Source: Flavobacteriales bacterium
Lineage (GTDB): Bacteria > Bacteroidota > Bacteroidia > Flavobacteriales_G > JALEGO01
Length of the DNA: 64,000 bases
Direction of reading: 5' to 3'
Assembly (NCBI GenBank): GCA_020628935.1
Contig: JAHDEG010000006.1
Location: forward strand, 167,390 to 231,389
Part shown: positions 9,742-19,050 of the stretch, one piece after another
How the letters are laid out: the number at the start of each line of letters is the position of its first letter
How positions within the stretch are numbered: position 1 is the stretch's first letter
Made by a program: the position numbers and the translations under genes
Notes under the pieces: generated by a model
Database searches by the model: none
The model's input: the letters and a program-made list of their open reading frames with translations, nothing else
Told to the model about the DNA's origin: nothing

Positions 9742-10647
9742 TTATTTTTTGATACCAATAAAAGTATTCAACCGAAGTCTTATACACCATAATAAAAGCT
9801 TAGATTTGGACTTTTGACTTCTATAAAAAATCTTTTGATTAACTCCTTCTTGAGTATTTTCATAATTTGAATCAAGTATTTTAGGTAATACTTTAGCTAC
9901 GGTCTGTGATTGCCCTTTTATGGTGTGAGTTGCATCTAATCCAAATCCTATGTTTTCAATTAAATTATAATTAGGTGTTAAACATAGTCCATTGTTTTTT
10001 AAAATAGTGTATGTCCAAAAATAAGCCCAGGAATCATTCTTTCTTGCTTTGGTCTTTCTAAACTTATCAATTAAATAAACTCTCGATAAGTAATTAGGAA
10101 GGGTTGATTTAAAAATTTTAGACTTAGAAAATGTTTCTAAATCGTTCATATTTCTATCGAATTTATTCCAAGCTCTTTTCCATGTAGCCCAACCCCAACA
10201 AAGAGATAGGTTTGTGAAAAAAGGAGTTTCGAACTTATTTCTAGTTGCCTTTTCAATAGGGTTATAACCACCTATTTGGTATATGTTTAGAGTGTCTTTA
10301 TATTTCAATAAATTATGCTCAACGTAATCAAAGAAGTTAATATGTGGCAAACAATCATCTTCTAATATTATACCGTATTCTTCATTTTCAAAAAGCCAAT
10401 CAATCGCTGCTATTACTGAATTTCTACAACCCAAATTATTTAGGTTATACTTCTTAAACACTTTACATTCCCAGCTTATATTGGCTATTAACTCTTTAAC
10501 TTTGTTGATTTTTTTTTCATCAAGGGCGTTTCTAGGACCATCAATATTAACATATATTGTGCTGGGTTTTATTAACTCTAATCTAGATAATAGCTTCCTT
10601 GTTATCTCTGGTCGATTAAATAATAATAAAAGAATTGGGGTTTGCAT
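9742..10647 (-). CDS. Glycosyltransferase of the GNT-I/HlpA-like GT-A group
   Basis: The 301-residue protein begins with TPILLLLFNRPEITRKLL, the opening of GT-A transferases in Bacteroidota often annotated as hemolytic protein HlpA-like or sugar transferase. A metal-binding acidic cluster is seen in GIILEDDCLPH (about residues 93-103), and a conserved aromatic segment LCWGWATWKRAW follows. These features support a nucleotide-diphospho-sugar transferase. The name hemolysin is historical and has no support here. It is in the minus-strand glycan locus, 43 bp from the next FkbM gene. Confidence 0.75.
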   Translation of the reverse strand: MQTPILLLLFNRPEITRKLLSRLELIKPSTIYVNIDGPRNALDEKKINKVKELIANISWECKVFKKYNLNNLGCRNSVIAAIDWLFENEEYGIILEDDCLPHINFFDYVEHNLLKYKDTLNIYQIGGYNPIEKATRNKFETPFFTNLSLCWGWATWKRAWNKFDRNMNDLETFSKSKIFKSTLPNYLSRVYLIDKFRKTKARKNDSWAYFWTYTILKNNGLCLTPNYNLIENIGFGLDATHTIKGQSQTVAKVLPKILDSNYENTQEGVNQKIFYRSQKSKSKLLLWCIRLRLNTFIGIKK

Positions 10648-10690
10648 TTTAAAAAAACGAATAAAATTTTTATAGCTCCAATAAAACTAA

Positions 10691-11587
10691 TTAATAATTA
10701 ATTCCATTCACCTTTATTAGTTTAGCCTTTTTCAATTTTGCTTTGACAAATTCTAAGTCCCTAATAAAGATGGTATTATGATCTATGATATCCTTATCAA
10801 TATTTAGTTTAATTAACTTTCTTCCATCTAATGGTAAATATTTGAATGGAATAAACCCAACATCATCTAATAAACTAAATATACTAGCTTCATTTAGTTC
10901 ATATTTGTTAGCCAAACCGTTAGTTTCTATTATAATCGCTTTTAATTCTGGGTTCAGTAGAACCGCTTTTGATCCTTTTAAAACATTTACTTCATAGCCT
11001 TCAACATCAATCTTTATTAAATTTGCATTTTTTTGCTCTAACAATATATCTAAAGTAGTTTTTACTACTTCAAATGATGAAACACTTGAGTCTTCTTTTC
11101 TAATTATTCTATTAACCGCCTCTAAATTTTGAGTGAAAAGAACATTGCCAGGTTTATCCCCTATGGCTTTTTCAATGACTTCAACTTTGTTAGAGAGACT
11201 GTTGATTTTTATATTTTCTTTTAGAATACTTAAAGTCTCTTTTGAAGGCTCAATAGCTATTACTTTAGCATTGGAAACACCCGCGGCAAGTATTGTATAA
11301 ACTCCAACATTTGCTCCAACATCAACAAATGTATCGTTATGATTTAAAAAATGCAACAGAAAACTCATTTCACTAAAGTCATTTAATGAGTTAAAATACT
11401 GTAATTGAGAACTGGTCGATTTTTTTCCTACCAAAAGCTTTGTTTCGTGAATATAGTTGTGAATGAACATTGCTTCTTTATTTAATCTCATATACAACCC
11501 AAGAATAAAATAATTAAATAAGCTTTTGAGCTTTCTTTTTTGATTTAGGGGATGACTTATTGTCTTTTTTATATCTTCTATTACCAT
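10691..11587 (-). CDS. FkbM family methyltransferase
   Basis: The 298-residue protein shows the full FkbM pattern: DTFVDVGANVGVYTILAAG as the SAM loop, VIAIEPSKETLSILKENI as the acidic strand and following helix, and LIKIDVEGYEVNVLKGS as the family signature. It is longer than the FkbM protein encoded at 8921-9637 and only distantly similar, so it is not a recent duplicate. Membership of the glycan cluster suggests O-methylation of a sugar in the exported polysaccharide. A 140-bp gap separates it from the upstream gene. Confidence 0.87.
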   Translation of the reverse strand: MVIEDIKKTISHPLNQKRKLKSLFNYFILGLYMRLNKEAMFIHNYIHETKLLVGKKSTSSQLQYFNSLNDFSEMSFLLHFLNHNDTFVDVGANVGVYTILAAGVSNAKVIAIEPSKETLSILKENIKINSLSNKVEVIEKAIGDKPGNVLFTQNLEAVNRIIRKEDSSVSSFEVVKTTLDILLEQKNANLIKIDVEGYEVNVLKGSKAVLLNPELKAIIIETNGLANKYELNEASIFSLLDDVGFIPFKYLPLDGRKLIKLNIDKDIIDHNTIFIRDLEFVKAKLKKAKLIKVNGINY

Positions 11588-11727
11588 ATGATTATTATAC
11601 TAGGAATATGTACATTAAAATTATCAAGTTTAAAGGGTTGCTGGCTTTGGTTTGAAAATAACGCAATCGTAAATAAAACTACGTAAAAAGTTAACAACAT
11701 AATAAATGAGTTCTCACCTACGTAAAT

Positions 11728-12345
11728 TTAAACTCCAAGGCAATTTTCTTGCCTGTATAATAATGTAGTTGTGTTTGACTGACCATAACAAGGTAGTAAC
11801 CCGTAAAAATCAATTTTTTTAAACCCTAAACAAAGTAAGTCACTAATTCCTTCTTGATATTGTAGCCGCTCAGAATTATCCCAAATTATAACACCTGTGG
11901 GAGTTAGTTTTTGCGGAGCAAGTTTTGAACATTCAACTCGATTTCTGCCATCAATAATTATTACATCATATAAATCTGAGGTTTCCGAGATTGATTCAAC
12001 GTAGTTATTGTTTAATGCTCTAAATAAGTATTTTACGTTTTCAAACCATTTTTCATCGTGTTCTACAGAAACAATATTCTTGATTTTACCTGATAGCCAT
12101 ATAGTCGAGTTCCCACTGCCATATTCAAATACTGACAACTCTTTAGTCAATCTGTCCTTAAGGAATTCAATAGCTGAAATTGTAAACCATGGAATTGGAT
12201 TTCCAGCAGCGTCTACAGGCATCATTTTAATCACACTTTTGTTCCACCCACTTTCTTTTAGGTAGTTTTTTGATAAAAAAAACAAGGTTAAAATGTACCT
12301 TGTTATAGAAAACTTAGAGATGAGCTTTATTATTGTTTTTTTCAT
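11728..12345 (-). CDS. Short methyltransferase-fold protein
   Basis: This 205-residue protein has a SAM-type nucleotide-binding loop, SVFEYGSGNSTIWLS, then IVSVEHDEKWFENV, in which the acidic residue would bind the ribose, then YDVIIIDGRNRVEC and GVIIWDNSER. This is the core of a class I methyltransferase without extra domains. Related short proteins are found in glycan clusters of many bacteria and are of unknown substrate. It is the first gene of the minus-strand series and is divergent from the flippase gene, with 70 bp between the starts holding the presumed promoters. Confidence 0.65.
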   Translation of the reverse strand: MKKTIIKLISKFSITRYILTLFFLSKNYLKESGWNKSVIKMMPVDAAGNPIPWFTISAIEFLKDRLTKELSVFEYGSGNSTIWLSGKIKNIVSVEHDEKWFENVKYLFRALNNNYVESISETSDLYDVIIIDGRNRVECSKLAPQKLTPTGVIIWDNSERLQYQEGISDLLCLGFKKIDFYGLLPCYGQSNTTTLLYRQENCLGV

Positions 12346-12415
12346 TTATCCAAAAATATAGTAAACATTGTTTATCTCATTAAAATAAGTAAATTTTATT
12401 AGCATTAGTTTAAAT

Positions 12416-13912
12416 ATGTCAACCATAAAATCACAAACTATAAAAAACACCATAATCGATTATTTTGGAATTGGTTTAGGGTTTTTAAATATGAGCATAT
12501 TATTCCCTAACATGCTTAGTAAAGAAGAATTAGGGTTGAGAGGAATAATTATAACCCTTGCAACAATAGCAGCAAATTTTTCAACATTAGGATCAACATC
12601 TTTATTGCTCAGGTTTTTTCCTTTTTTTAAATCAAAAGATAAAAAACATCAAGGATTTCTATCATTAATACTAACTATAGGATTAGTTGGCTTTTTTATA
12701 TTATGTGTCCTAAGCTATGTTTTTCAGCCATTAATTTTTTCGTCTTATGCAGATAAATCTCCATTAATAGTTGACTATTTTTGGTTTGTGATTTTAGCCT
12801 CTTTTGGACTGCTTTATTGTAACATACTAAACAACTACTTCTTTATTTTACTTAAAACGGTCGTTTCCTCATTTTTTTTACATATTGGTTTGAGGTTCAT
12901 TTGGCTCATTCAAGTCCTCCTCTATTTTTACGAAGTCATTGATTTTAATGGTTTTATCTGGCTGTTAACATTCAGTTATTTCATTCAGTTATTTGGCCTA
13001 ATAATTTATGGTATTTATTTAAAACAGATAAAACTGTCCTTCACTTTACCTAAGATTAGTAGGAAATTAAAAAAAGTTATGATAAATTATAGTTTGTTCG
13101 CTATTGCTACTGGTTATATTGGAATGATTGTGTCTAGTATTGATCAGCTTATGATAGCATCATTACTAGGTACTGCTCCTATTGCTGTTTACTCAATAGC
13201 CTATTATTTAAGCAATGTTATAACCGTGCCTGGAAGATCTTTAACTGTTATTGCATCACCGGTCATTTCATACCAGATTAAGCGGAAAGATTTTAAACCT
13301 CTCAACAGTATATATAAAAAATCATGTGTAAATATGGGTGTTAGCGCTGGCTTTGTGTTTCTAATTATATGGGTAAATATTTCTTCATATATACAAATAC
13401 TACCTGAAGGCTACAGTGACATAAAATATGTAATGCTATTTTTAGGATTAGGTAGATTCTTTGACTCTTTAACAGGTACAAATGCTCAAATTATTGGATT
13501 AAGTAAATATTACAGATTTAATTTATACTCTGGAGTGCTACTTATTGGTATTACTGCATCGTTGAACTGGATTCTTATTCCCTCACACGGATTAATTGGA
13601 GCGGCTTTTGCAACTGGGATAACACTTTTATTATTTAATACCATGAGAACGTTATTTGTTAAATATAAAATGAACATGTGGCCTTACACATTAAAAAGTA
13701 TTCTTAAAATGTTAACCTGTATCATTCCTCCCTTTTTATTTAGCTTTTTTATTAAAATAAGCTCAGGAAATATTTATATAGATGTGTTTGCTAATACCTC
13801 ATTGTATTCACTAATATTTGGCACTCTACTAATCCTTCTCAAGCCTTCTGATGAAATTCATGAAATAATTGTTAAACACTGGAATAGATATATTCCTTAC
13901 AAATTAGAGTAG
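12416..13912 (+). CDS. Wzx-like polysaccharide flippase (MOP superfamily)
   Basis: This 498-residue inner-membrane protein has about 12-14 hydrophobic helices spread over the whole length and begins with a short soluble N-terminus (IKSQTIKNTIIDYFGIGLG), as in polysaccharide biosynthesis proteins of the PST/MATE-like MOP superfamily. Such flippases move undecaprenyl-linked repeat units to the periplasmic face. Charged residues inside helices and the segment SSIDQLMIASLLG are typical of the family. It is divergent from the methyltransferase gene at 11728-12345 and ends at a hairpin terminator, so it is probably a single-gene unit completing the glycan locus. Confidence 0.85.
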   Translation: MSTIKSQTIKNTIIDYFGIGLGFLNMSILFPNMLSKEELGLRGIIITLATIAANFSTLGSTSLLLRFFPFFKSKDKKHQGFLSLILTIGLVGFFILCVLSYVFQPLIFSSYADKSPLIVDYFWFVILASFGLLYCNILNNYFFILLKTVVSSFFLHIGLRFIWLIQVLLYFYEVIDFNGFIWLLTFSYFIQLFGLIIYGIYLKQIKLSFTLPKISRKLKKVMINYSLFAIATGYIGMIVSSIDQLMIASLLGTAPIAVYSIAYYLSNVITVPGRSLTVIASPVISYQIKRKDFKPLNSIYKKSCVNMGVSAGFVFLIIWVNISSYIQILPEGYSDIKYVMLFLGLGRFFDSLTGTNAQIIGLSKYYRFNLYSGVLLIGITASLNWILIPSHGLIGAAFATGITLLLFNTMRTLFVKYKMNMWPYTLKSILKMLTCIIPPFLFSFFIKISSGNIYIDVFANTSLYSLIFGTLLILLKPSDEIHEIIVKHWNRYIPYKLE

Positions 13913-13930
13913 TTACCAATTTTACAATTA

Positions 13931-13983
13931 GAAAAACCTCGCATAGTTAGTTTACATAACTTATTATACGAGGCTAGTTTTTA
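13931..13983. terminator. Bidirectional intrinsic terminator
   Basis: An AAAAACCTCG arm and a CGAGGctaGTTTTT arm form a hairpin whose outer A and T runs serve both strands. The inner part (CATAGTT against AACTTATTATA) pairs imperfectly. It lies between the stop of the flippase gene and the stop of the convergent small membrane protein gene, as expected for a shared terminator. Confidence 0.7.
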
Positions 13984-13995
13984 ATAAGTATTATT

Positions 13996-14325
13996 TTACA
14001 GCAGAATAATTAACAATATTATTAGCAGTAAAGTACCACCGCCAATGTAAATACCAAAACCATCCATACTTTTTATTTCGTCTTTAATATCTCTTAATTC
14101 TGATTTGATGACTTTTTTTTCTGTTTTAGAGACTGTATTACTTTCTAGTCTCGTATTAAACTCTTGCATCTTTTTGTCTAGTTCTGTTGCGCGATCAATG
14201 TTTTCTTGTGAAGCATTGTCAGGTATTTTTACATACTGGGTTTTTGGAATTCCGTTAGTAGCTGTGGCTGAAATAAACATTAATGATAAAAATGCGGAGG
14301 ATAAAATAACTTTAATCTTTTTCAT
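13996..14325 (-). CDS. Small exported coiled-coil protein with C-terminal membrane helix
   Basis: The start is placed at the ATG encoding MKKIKVILSSAF, because this gives a normal signal peptide (about 20 residues ending FISATA); an upstream start would add eight extra residues. The mature part of about 88 residues contains a charged helical segment (about residues 45-85) likely to form a coiled coil, then a glycine-rich turn and a hydrophobic tail GIYIGGGTLLLIILLIILL that should anchor it in a membrane. No known family is recognised. It lies between two terminators and is transcribed alone. Confidence 0.65.
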   Translation of the reverse strand: MKKIKVILSSAFLSLMFISATATNGIPKTQYVKIPDNASQENIDRATELDKKMQEFNTRLESNTVSKTEKKVIKSELRDIKDEIKSMDGFGIYIGGGTLLLIILLIILL

Positions 14326-14363
14326 AATAAATAATTTATGTTCTAACATCCAAAATACAGACC

Positions 14364-14396
14364 AAAAAAATAACTAACTCATTTAAAACGAGTTAG
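14364..14396 (-). terminator. Intrinsic terminator of the M36 protease gene
   Basis: On the minus strand CTAACTC and GAGTTAG flank a 9-nt loop and are followed by TTATTTTTTT. The element lies about 67 bp after the stop of the protease gene and upstream of the next minus-strand gene, which it isolates. Confidence 0.75.
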
Positions 14397-14413
14397 CTAT
14401 TTTATATTGATGA

Positions 14414-14439
14414 AACTGTGTAGAAAGTCATACACAGTT
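14414..14439. repeat. Second hairpin between protease stop and terminator
   Basis: AACTGTGTA and TACACAGTT form a perfect 9-bp inverted repeat with an 8-nt loop. It lies in the 3' untranslated region of the M36 gene, ahead of the T-tailed terminator. It lacks a T run, so it may protect the transcript 3' end rather than terminate. Confidence 0.5.
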
Positions 14440-14462
14440 AGTGAATGGGAAGGGTCAAAAAA

Positions 14463-17400
14463 TTATTTCTTAACCCACTTCTCAGTAATAACGGAATCTT
14501 CTGTTTTAACCTGAATAAAATACGTACCAGGAGATAGCCCTGAAACGTCAAATGCAGATAAAGTATTATTTGAAGTGTTTGTTGTTGATTGCTCTACTAA
14601 ACGGCCATCGACCGATAAAATAGAAATGTCTAACATTTTATCAGTTTCTAAAAACTGAATATTTAAAACCTCATCTACTGGGTTTGGATACAAAATAAAT
14701 GGTAATTCTCTATTAATTTTTGGAGTTGAAACTACAGACTGTGGGTTACTTTCTATTAATGTTCCTCTTTCAGAAGGCATGGCACAAGCCGTTGTTCCAT
14801 CTAAAGAGTAAGCACATGCGCCTGAATTGTAATTTCTAAGGTCAAGTAGCTCTATATCATCTACATACCAGCCTAGGCCTCCTGTTGCATCATTAGTTCC
14901 GAAACGGAAACGGAAATAAACATTTTGTCCTGTGTAGTCACTTAAATCGATATAAGACGCCAACCAACCATTACTGTTACCATAGTATGCACTTACGTTA
15001 GGGGTTACAAACGTTCCGTAATCTAATTCTCCTACGTACGGATTTTTGAAAATTTTGTCTTTTAGGGATGTCCATTGTATAGCATCGGTAGATATATCAA
15101 CGGTTCCACCATCAAAACCGGCTTCTGTATTAAATAAGTGCCAAAACTTTAATGAGGCTTGTCCAGAAGGGATTGTGATAGGGTTTATTGTTTTTATTGT
15201 TTGACGGCTTTCTTCTGCCACATCAGTTGAAAACCAAGAGTTAGGTGCACTAATTGATTGATCTATACTTTGCACCCACTCGTAAAAACCTCCTCCTGCA
15301 TCAAATACTGGTTCCCATTTATTAAGAGATTGACCATCAACCTGATCTTGAAAAAATGAGGTTGACCAAATTGTAGGATCACTATTCATTTGATAGGTTA
15401 TCGTTACCTCATCTAAAAAAGCCATATTTCCTAAACTGAACTCCAACTTATTTCCATTTTGAGTTGATGTAATGTTTGCAGAATTAGAAACATATGTTAA
15501 TCCGTTAGGAATTGTATCTACAGCAATTACAGTATTTTTTGTTTCACCAGTAAAGTTTTTGATAACTAAAGTAACATCAACAACATCGCCAGCACTAATT
15601 ATTTCGGTAACTGTTTTTTCAATTACTAATTCAGGATTACATAATGGATCTGTATCAAAAGCTTCAACTTGATCTGTTGCACTACTAGAAGATCCCTGAG
15701 AAGCACTTAAGCCCATTCCTCTTCTAGCAAATACTTCTTGTATTAAACACTTGTTTACTCCTCCGTTTAATTGAGCATCAGCGGCTATTATGGCATCCCT
15801 ACCATCTAACATACCCGGAGAACAAGGCTGAAGCTTCATTCCTTCCATAACAAGTTCAATTGCGAGGTTATTTCCTCCAGAACCATTATAAATATCTTCA
15901 TCAAAACCATATTGATCTGTAAGAGCCCAAAACAAATCCCACAAAACATCTGCCCATATTTCTCCAACAGCATGCACTGCTGTATTTGAAGCTACATCAC
16001 CATAGGTTAACGGGCTAATTGACATATCTGTAGAGTAAGGATACCTTCTTATACCTACTCCACTAACACTCTGCCCGTCTGAATACGTACCAATACCTCT
16101 AGCCATTGAGCCACTATCGGTTGATTTTGCTGTTAGGGCATACGCGAAAAAATCGCTCCAGCCTTCACCCATTTGCTCATCGTTTACCAAACACGTTGCA
16201 GCGCTTGGGCCACCAGTTAATCTATTTGAAATACCGTGAGCATATTCATGAGCAATTACTCCATTATCAAAATCGCTATCTAGTGTATCGGGTGCACCAG
16301 CATCTTGAAAGCTAATTTCTAATCCATTCCCTGCAAACTGTCTTAGTGCATCACAATCAGTTTTACCCATAAAAACTGTTGGGATATTTACTTGATTACC
16401 CGATGCTCCAGGCGCCATACCAATTAAGCCGTCTTCAAAATTACAAATAATGCAACCTACAGCTCCTGCTTGCTGCGCTTGAAGAGCTTTATAACCAAAT
16501 TCACATCCTCCACGATCAATTAATGCTATTTTACCATTTAGTGAGTTTGATATGTTCTCACATCCATCAGTAAAAGAAGGGTTAGCTACTGCGTCTTGAA
16601 TAATTTCAACCTCGGCAGTAACTGGCGTATTGGTGATTTCGGCTCCCCAAGGATCTGCTCCTGTTGCAGAGCCAGTTGATGCATAACTACCCACTAATTG
16701 AGAGGGCTGGGTAACATTTACTAAACCACCATTGCTAATCCAAATATACATGTTCATAGTAGGGTCGCCTCCATCTGCTGGGGTAGACATGTTTGCATTG
16801 TTCGTATTACCAATATTAGCCCCACTTTGAACTCTTGCAATTACAGGGTCTCCTCCTATTCCTCCTTGCCCATAGGTGTTTTGCTGAAAAGCACCAGAAG
16901 CTGAAGTAAAGCCATAACGAGCAGATACATCATGCATAATGTTGTTCATGTAAAAGAGATTCACTGTTGCAGCATCTAAATAATCTTGTGATGATGCAGA
17001 ACCTGTATATGGGAAATCAAAATTTAAGCTAGATCCACCATTCGGCTCATCACCTAAACTAGTAGTATTATCTGCCCTTGAATTAAATGCGTGTACATTA
17101 TTTCCTCTTGTTATAGTGTATTCTGGTCCTGGACTTCCATTAATGTCATGCCAACCAAAAGGAGAGAAAAGTTGATCTCCTGGTTCTGTAATTAACTCAT
17201 GTGGGCCATGGTTTGGACTTTCTGTAGGGATTGCATAAACTCTATACGAAGAACCATCTAATGGTGTTGGGGGGGGTGGAGCGGGAGCTTGAGGAGATGG
17301 AACTGGACTTTCTTTTAAAACGCGGGATTTTTGTGGCCTTGAATATTGATTTGTGTCAAACTCACAGTTTAGTGTTAAGCTCTGCTTTTTTTCTATTGCT

Positions 17401-17987
17401 CCTGTATCAGCGTTAATATAGTACAGCCAATAATTATCCCCTTGAGCAGGAACTACGTAAACCTTGTGCGTAAGAATTAATTTATTGCCATTTTTAGATG
17501 GTATATAAGTTAACTCTACTGTAGGACTATCAAAAAGCTCGGCTGTTTTTTCAAACACCGCTTTTTGCTTATCTGATTTCTTTTTTAATAGCTTCGGAAG
17601 ATTATTTATTTGCAAATCAGCTAAACTATTTTCTAGCGCTTTTTTTTGAGATATGGTTGCTGAAGAAGAATTTACAAGGTTTTTTGCATCCTCTGTAAAT
17701 CTGTTAGTTGAGTGAAAAACATTATTATCTATATTAAAATGAAGCCCAATGATTGCGTTTTCAATTTTTATACCATCAATAGTTTGTTGCAGATAAAAAC
17801 GAGAAACCCCTTTACTGTCTTTATAGCTATCGCTGATAACAAAAGAAGAAACATCCTCTGAAGTTAACTCCCAAATGGTTTTTTGTGTTGATAAATAATT
17901 TTCTATTGACCGTTGTTCAGCCTCTGTTTGAGAGAATAAAACAGTAGAAAATATTATAGATAAAAAAAATAGGTTGAGTTTTTTCAT
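14463..17987 (-). CDS. Secreted M36 (fungalysin-type) metallopeptidase with PA domain and T9SS sorting tail
   Basis: This 1174-residue zinc protease is exported. The order is: signal peptide (about 1-20), FTP/PepSY-like propeptide (about 30-215), a proline-rich linker (about 228-242, SPQAPAPPPPTP), and the M36 catalytic domain interrupted by a PA insert (about 430-560, GKIALIDRGGCEFGYKALQA). The zinc motif HEYAHGISNRLTGG sits at about residue 579, with the third ligand in GEGWSDFF at about 606. A DUF11-like domain (near 800-890) and a MAM-like beta sandwich ending WYVDDIELLDL follow. The last 75 residues (LYPNPVDEVLNIQF to the end) are a type A T9SS sorting domain. It probably digests extracellular protein. 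It is a single-gene unit with its own terminator. Confidence 0.92.
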   Translation of the reverse strand: MKKLNLFFLSIIFSTVLFSQTEAEQRSIENYLSTQKTIWELTSEDVSSFVISDSYKDSKGVSRFYLQQTIDGIKIENAIIGLHFNIDNNVFHSTNRFTEDAKNLVNSSSATISQKKALENSLADLQINNLPKLLKKKSDKQKAVFEKTAELFDSPTVELTYIPSKNGNKLILTHKVYVVPAQGDNYWLYYINADTGAIEKKQSLTLNCEFDTNQYSRPQKSRVLKESPVPSPQAPAPPPPTPLDGSSYRVYAIPTESPNHGPHELITEPGDQLFSPFGWHDINGSPGPEYTITRGNNVHAFNSRADNTTSLGDEPNGGSSLNFDFPYTGSASSQDYLDAATVNLFYMNNIMHDVSARYGFTSASGAFQQNTYGQGGIGGDPVIARVQSGANIGNTNNANMSTPADGGDPTMNMYIWISNGGLVNVTQPSQLVGSYASTGSATGADPWGAEITNTPVTAEVEIIQDAVANPSFTDGCENISNSLNGKIALIDRGGCEFGYKALQAQQAGAVGCIICNFEDGLIGMAPGASGNQVNIPTVFMGKTDCDALRQFAGNGLEISFQDAGAPDTLDSDFDNGVIAHEYAHGISNRLTGGPSAATCLVNDEQMGEGWSDFFAYALTAKSTDSGSMARGIGTYSDGQSVSGVGIRRYPYSTDMSISPLTYGDVASNTAVHAVGEIWADVLWDLFWALTDQYGFDEDIYNGSGGNNLAIELVMEGMKLQPCSPGMLDGRDAIIAADAQLNGGVNKCLIQEVFARRGMGLSASQGSSSSATDQVEAFDTDPLCNPELVIEKTVTEIISAGDVVDVTLVIKNFTGETKNTVIAVDTIPNGLTYVSNSANITSTQNGNKLEFSLGNMAFLDEVTITYQMNSDPTIWSTSFFQDQVDGQSLNKWEPVFDAGGGFYEWVQSIDQSISAPNSWFSTDVAEESRQTIKTINPITIPSGQASLKFWHLFNTEAGFDGGTVDISTDAIQWTSLKDKIFKNPYVGELDYGTFVTPNVSAYYGNSNGWLASYIDLSDYTGQNVYFRFRFGTNDATGGLGWYVDDIELLDLRNYNSGACAYSLDGTTACAMPSERGTLIESNPQSVVSTPKINRELPFILYPNPVDEVLNIQFLETDKMLDISILSVDGRLVEQSTTNTSNNTLSAFDVSGLSPGTYFIQVKTEDSVITEKWVKK
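17269..17276. repeat. G8/C8 homopolymer in the M36 protease gene
   Basis: Eight consecutive G on the plus strand (C8 in the coding sense) encode part of the proline run at about residues 238-240, just before the catalytic domain. In such AT-rich DNA a run this long is unusual. One-base slippage would truncate the enzyme after the propeptide. Confidence 0.6.
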
Positions 17988-18081
17988 ATAAATAATTTAG
18001 TGAATTAAGTTAACTAATGAAAATCTCAATTGTTGATCATAAAGGTAAACGGTGATTAGAACTTACTAAACGGTAACAATT

Positions 18082-19050
18082 TTAGTTTTGACGGTTCATC
18101 AATTTTGTGAAAAACTGTTTAAGTTCTGTTTTTTTATCTTCTTTTAAAGTTAATAGCTCTATTTTTTTGTTGGTTTTGTTGACTCTTGTTTCTATTTCTT
18201 GTTCAATTTGTTTATTAATTTGCAAGGATTCGAACAAAGCTTTTACTTTTTTTACTTTGCTTTTATGGGAGGATGTGTATAGAGAAGTAAAGTCATTAGT
18301 ATTTTTAGTTTGCTCTAGTGCTTTAAGGTATAAGATTGTTTTTTTAGAATTTAAAATGTCTCCACCTACTGTTTTACCAAATTTTTCAGGATTTCCAAAA
18401 ACATCTAAATAATCATCTTGAATTTGAAAAGTTACGCCCATTTCTTCGCCTATCTCATATAAGATTCTTTGTTCATTTGCAGAACAACGAGCAGATATGG
18501 CACCAAATTGTAAGCTTGCACCAATAAGCACTGCTGTTTTTAAGCGAATCATTTCAAGGTATTCATGTACACTTATTTTTTCAATGGTTTCATAATCCAT
18601 ATCATACTGTTGACCTTCGCACACCAACCTACTTGATTCATTAAATAAGTTTAATGATTGTAATAAAATATCTTCACTTACCTGAGACAGCTCTTCATAA
18701 GCTTTAATTAATAAAGCATCACCTGATAAAATTGCTTGATTAAGATTCCATTTATGGTGTACCGTTTGTTGATTCCGTCTCAAATCGGCTTCATCCATAA
18801 TATCATCGTGTACTAGACTGAAATTATGAAAAAGTTCAACTGAATTAGATAAGTGTTTTGCATCCTTTAAAAATTCACCGTTGGTATAAAGCTCATTTAT
18901 GAGATGAACTAAAATGGGACGAATTTTTTTACTGGGAAGCGCTAAAAAATAATGAATAGGATCATATAACGTATTTGGTTTGTTAGGAAAAGAAAGTTCT
19001 TTTACATTATTAATCACCCTAGATAAAATATCTGATTTTACTTGACTCAT
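18082..19050 (-). CDS. Polyprenyl synthetase (trans-isoprenyl diphosphate synthase)
   Basis: This 322-residue enzyme condenses isopentenyl diphosphate with an allylic diphosphate. The first aspartate-rich motif is HDDIMDEADLRR (DDxxD at about 82-86), the second is QDDYLDVFGNPEKFGK (about 211-226), and the basic substrate residues KKIRP are near 41-45. Chain length cannot be told safely; products could feed menaquinone, carotenoids or polyprenyl carriers. Its start lies right after the stop of rfbA, so the order transporter, rfbA, polyprenyl synthase forms one operon. An isolated function in quinone or carrier lipid synthesis is inference. Confidence 0.9.
   Translation of the reverse strand: MSQVKSDILSRVINNVKELSFPNKPNTLYDPIHYFLALPSKKIRPILVHLINELYTNGEFLKDAKHLSNSVELFHNFSLVHDDIMDEADLRRNQQTVHHKWNLNQAILSGDALLIKAYEELSQVSEDILLQSLNLFNESSRLVCEGQQYDMDYETIEKISVHEYLEMIRLKTAVLIGASLQFGAISARCSANEQRILYEIGEEMGVTFQIQDDYLDVFGNPEKFGKTVGGDILNSKKTILYLKALEQTKNTNDFTSLYTSSHKSKVKKVKALFESLQINKQIEQEIETRVNKTNKKIELLTLKEDKKTELKQFFTKLMNRQN

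Noticed and set aside
9742..10647. Annotation as a hemolysin (HlpA)
   Set aside because: The sequence shows a GT-A sugar transferase with an EDD motif and no haemolytic feature, so the old name was dropped.
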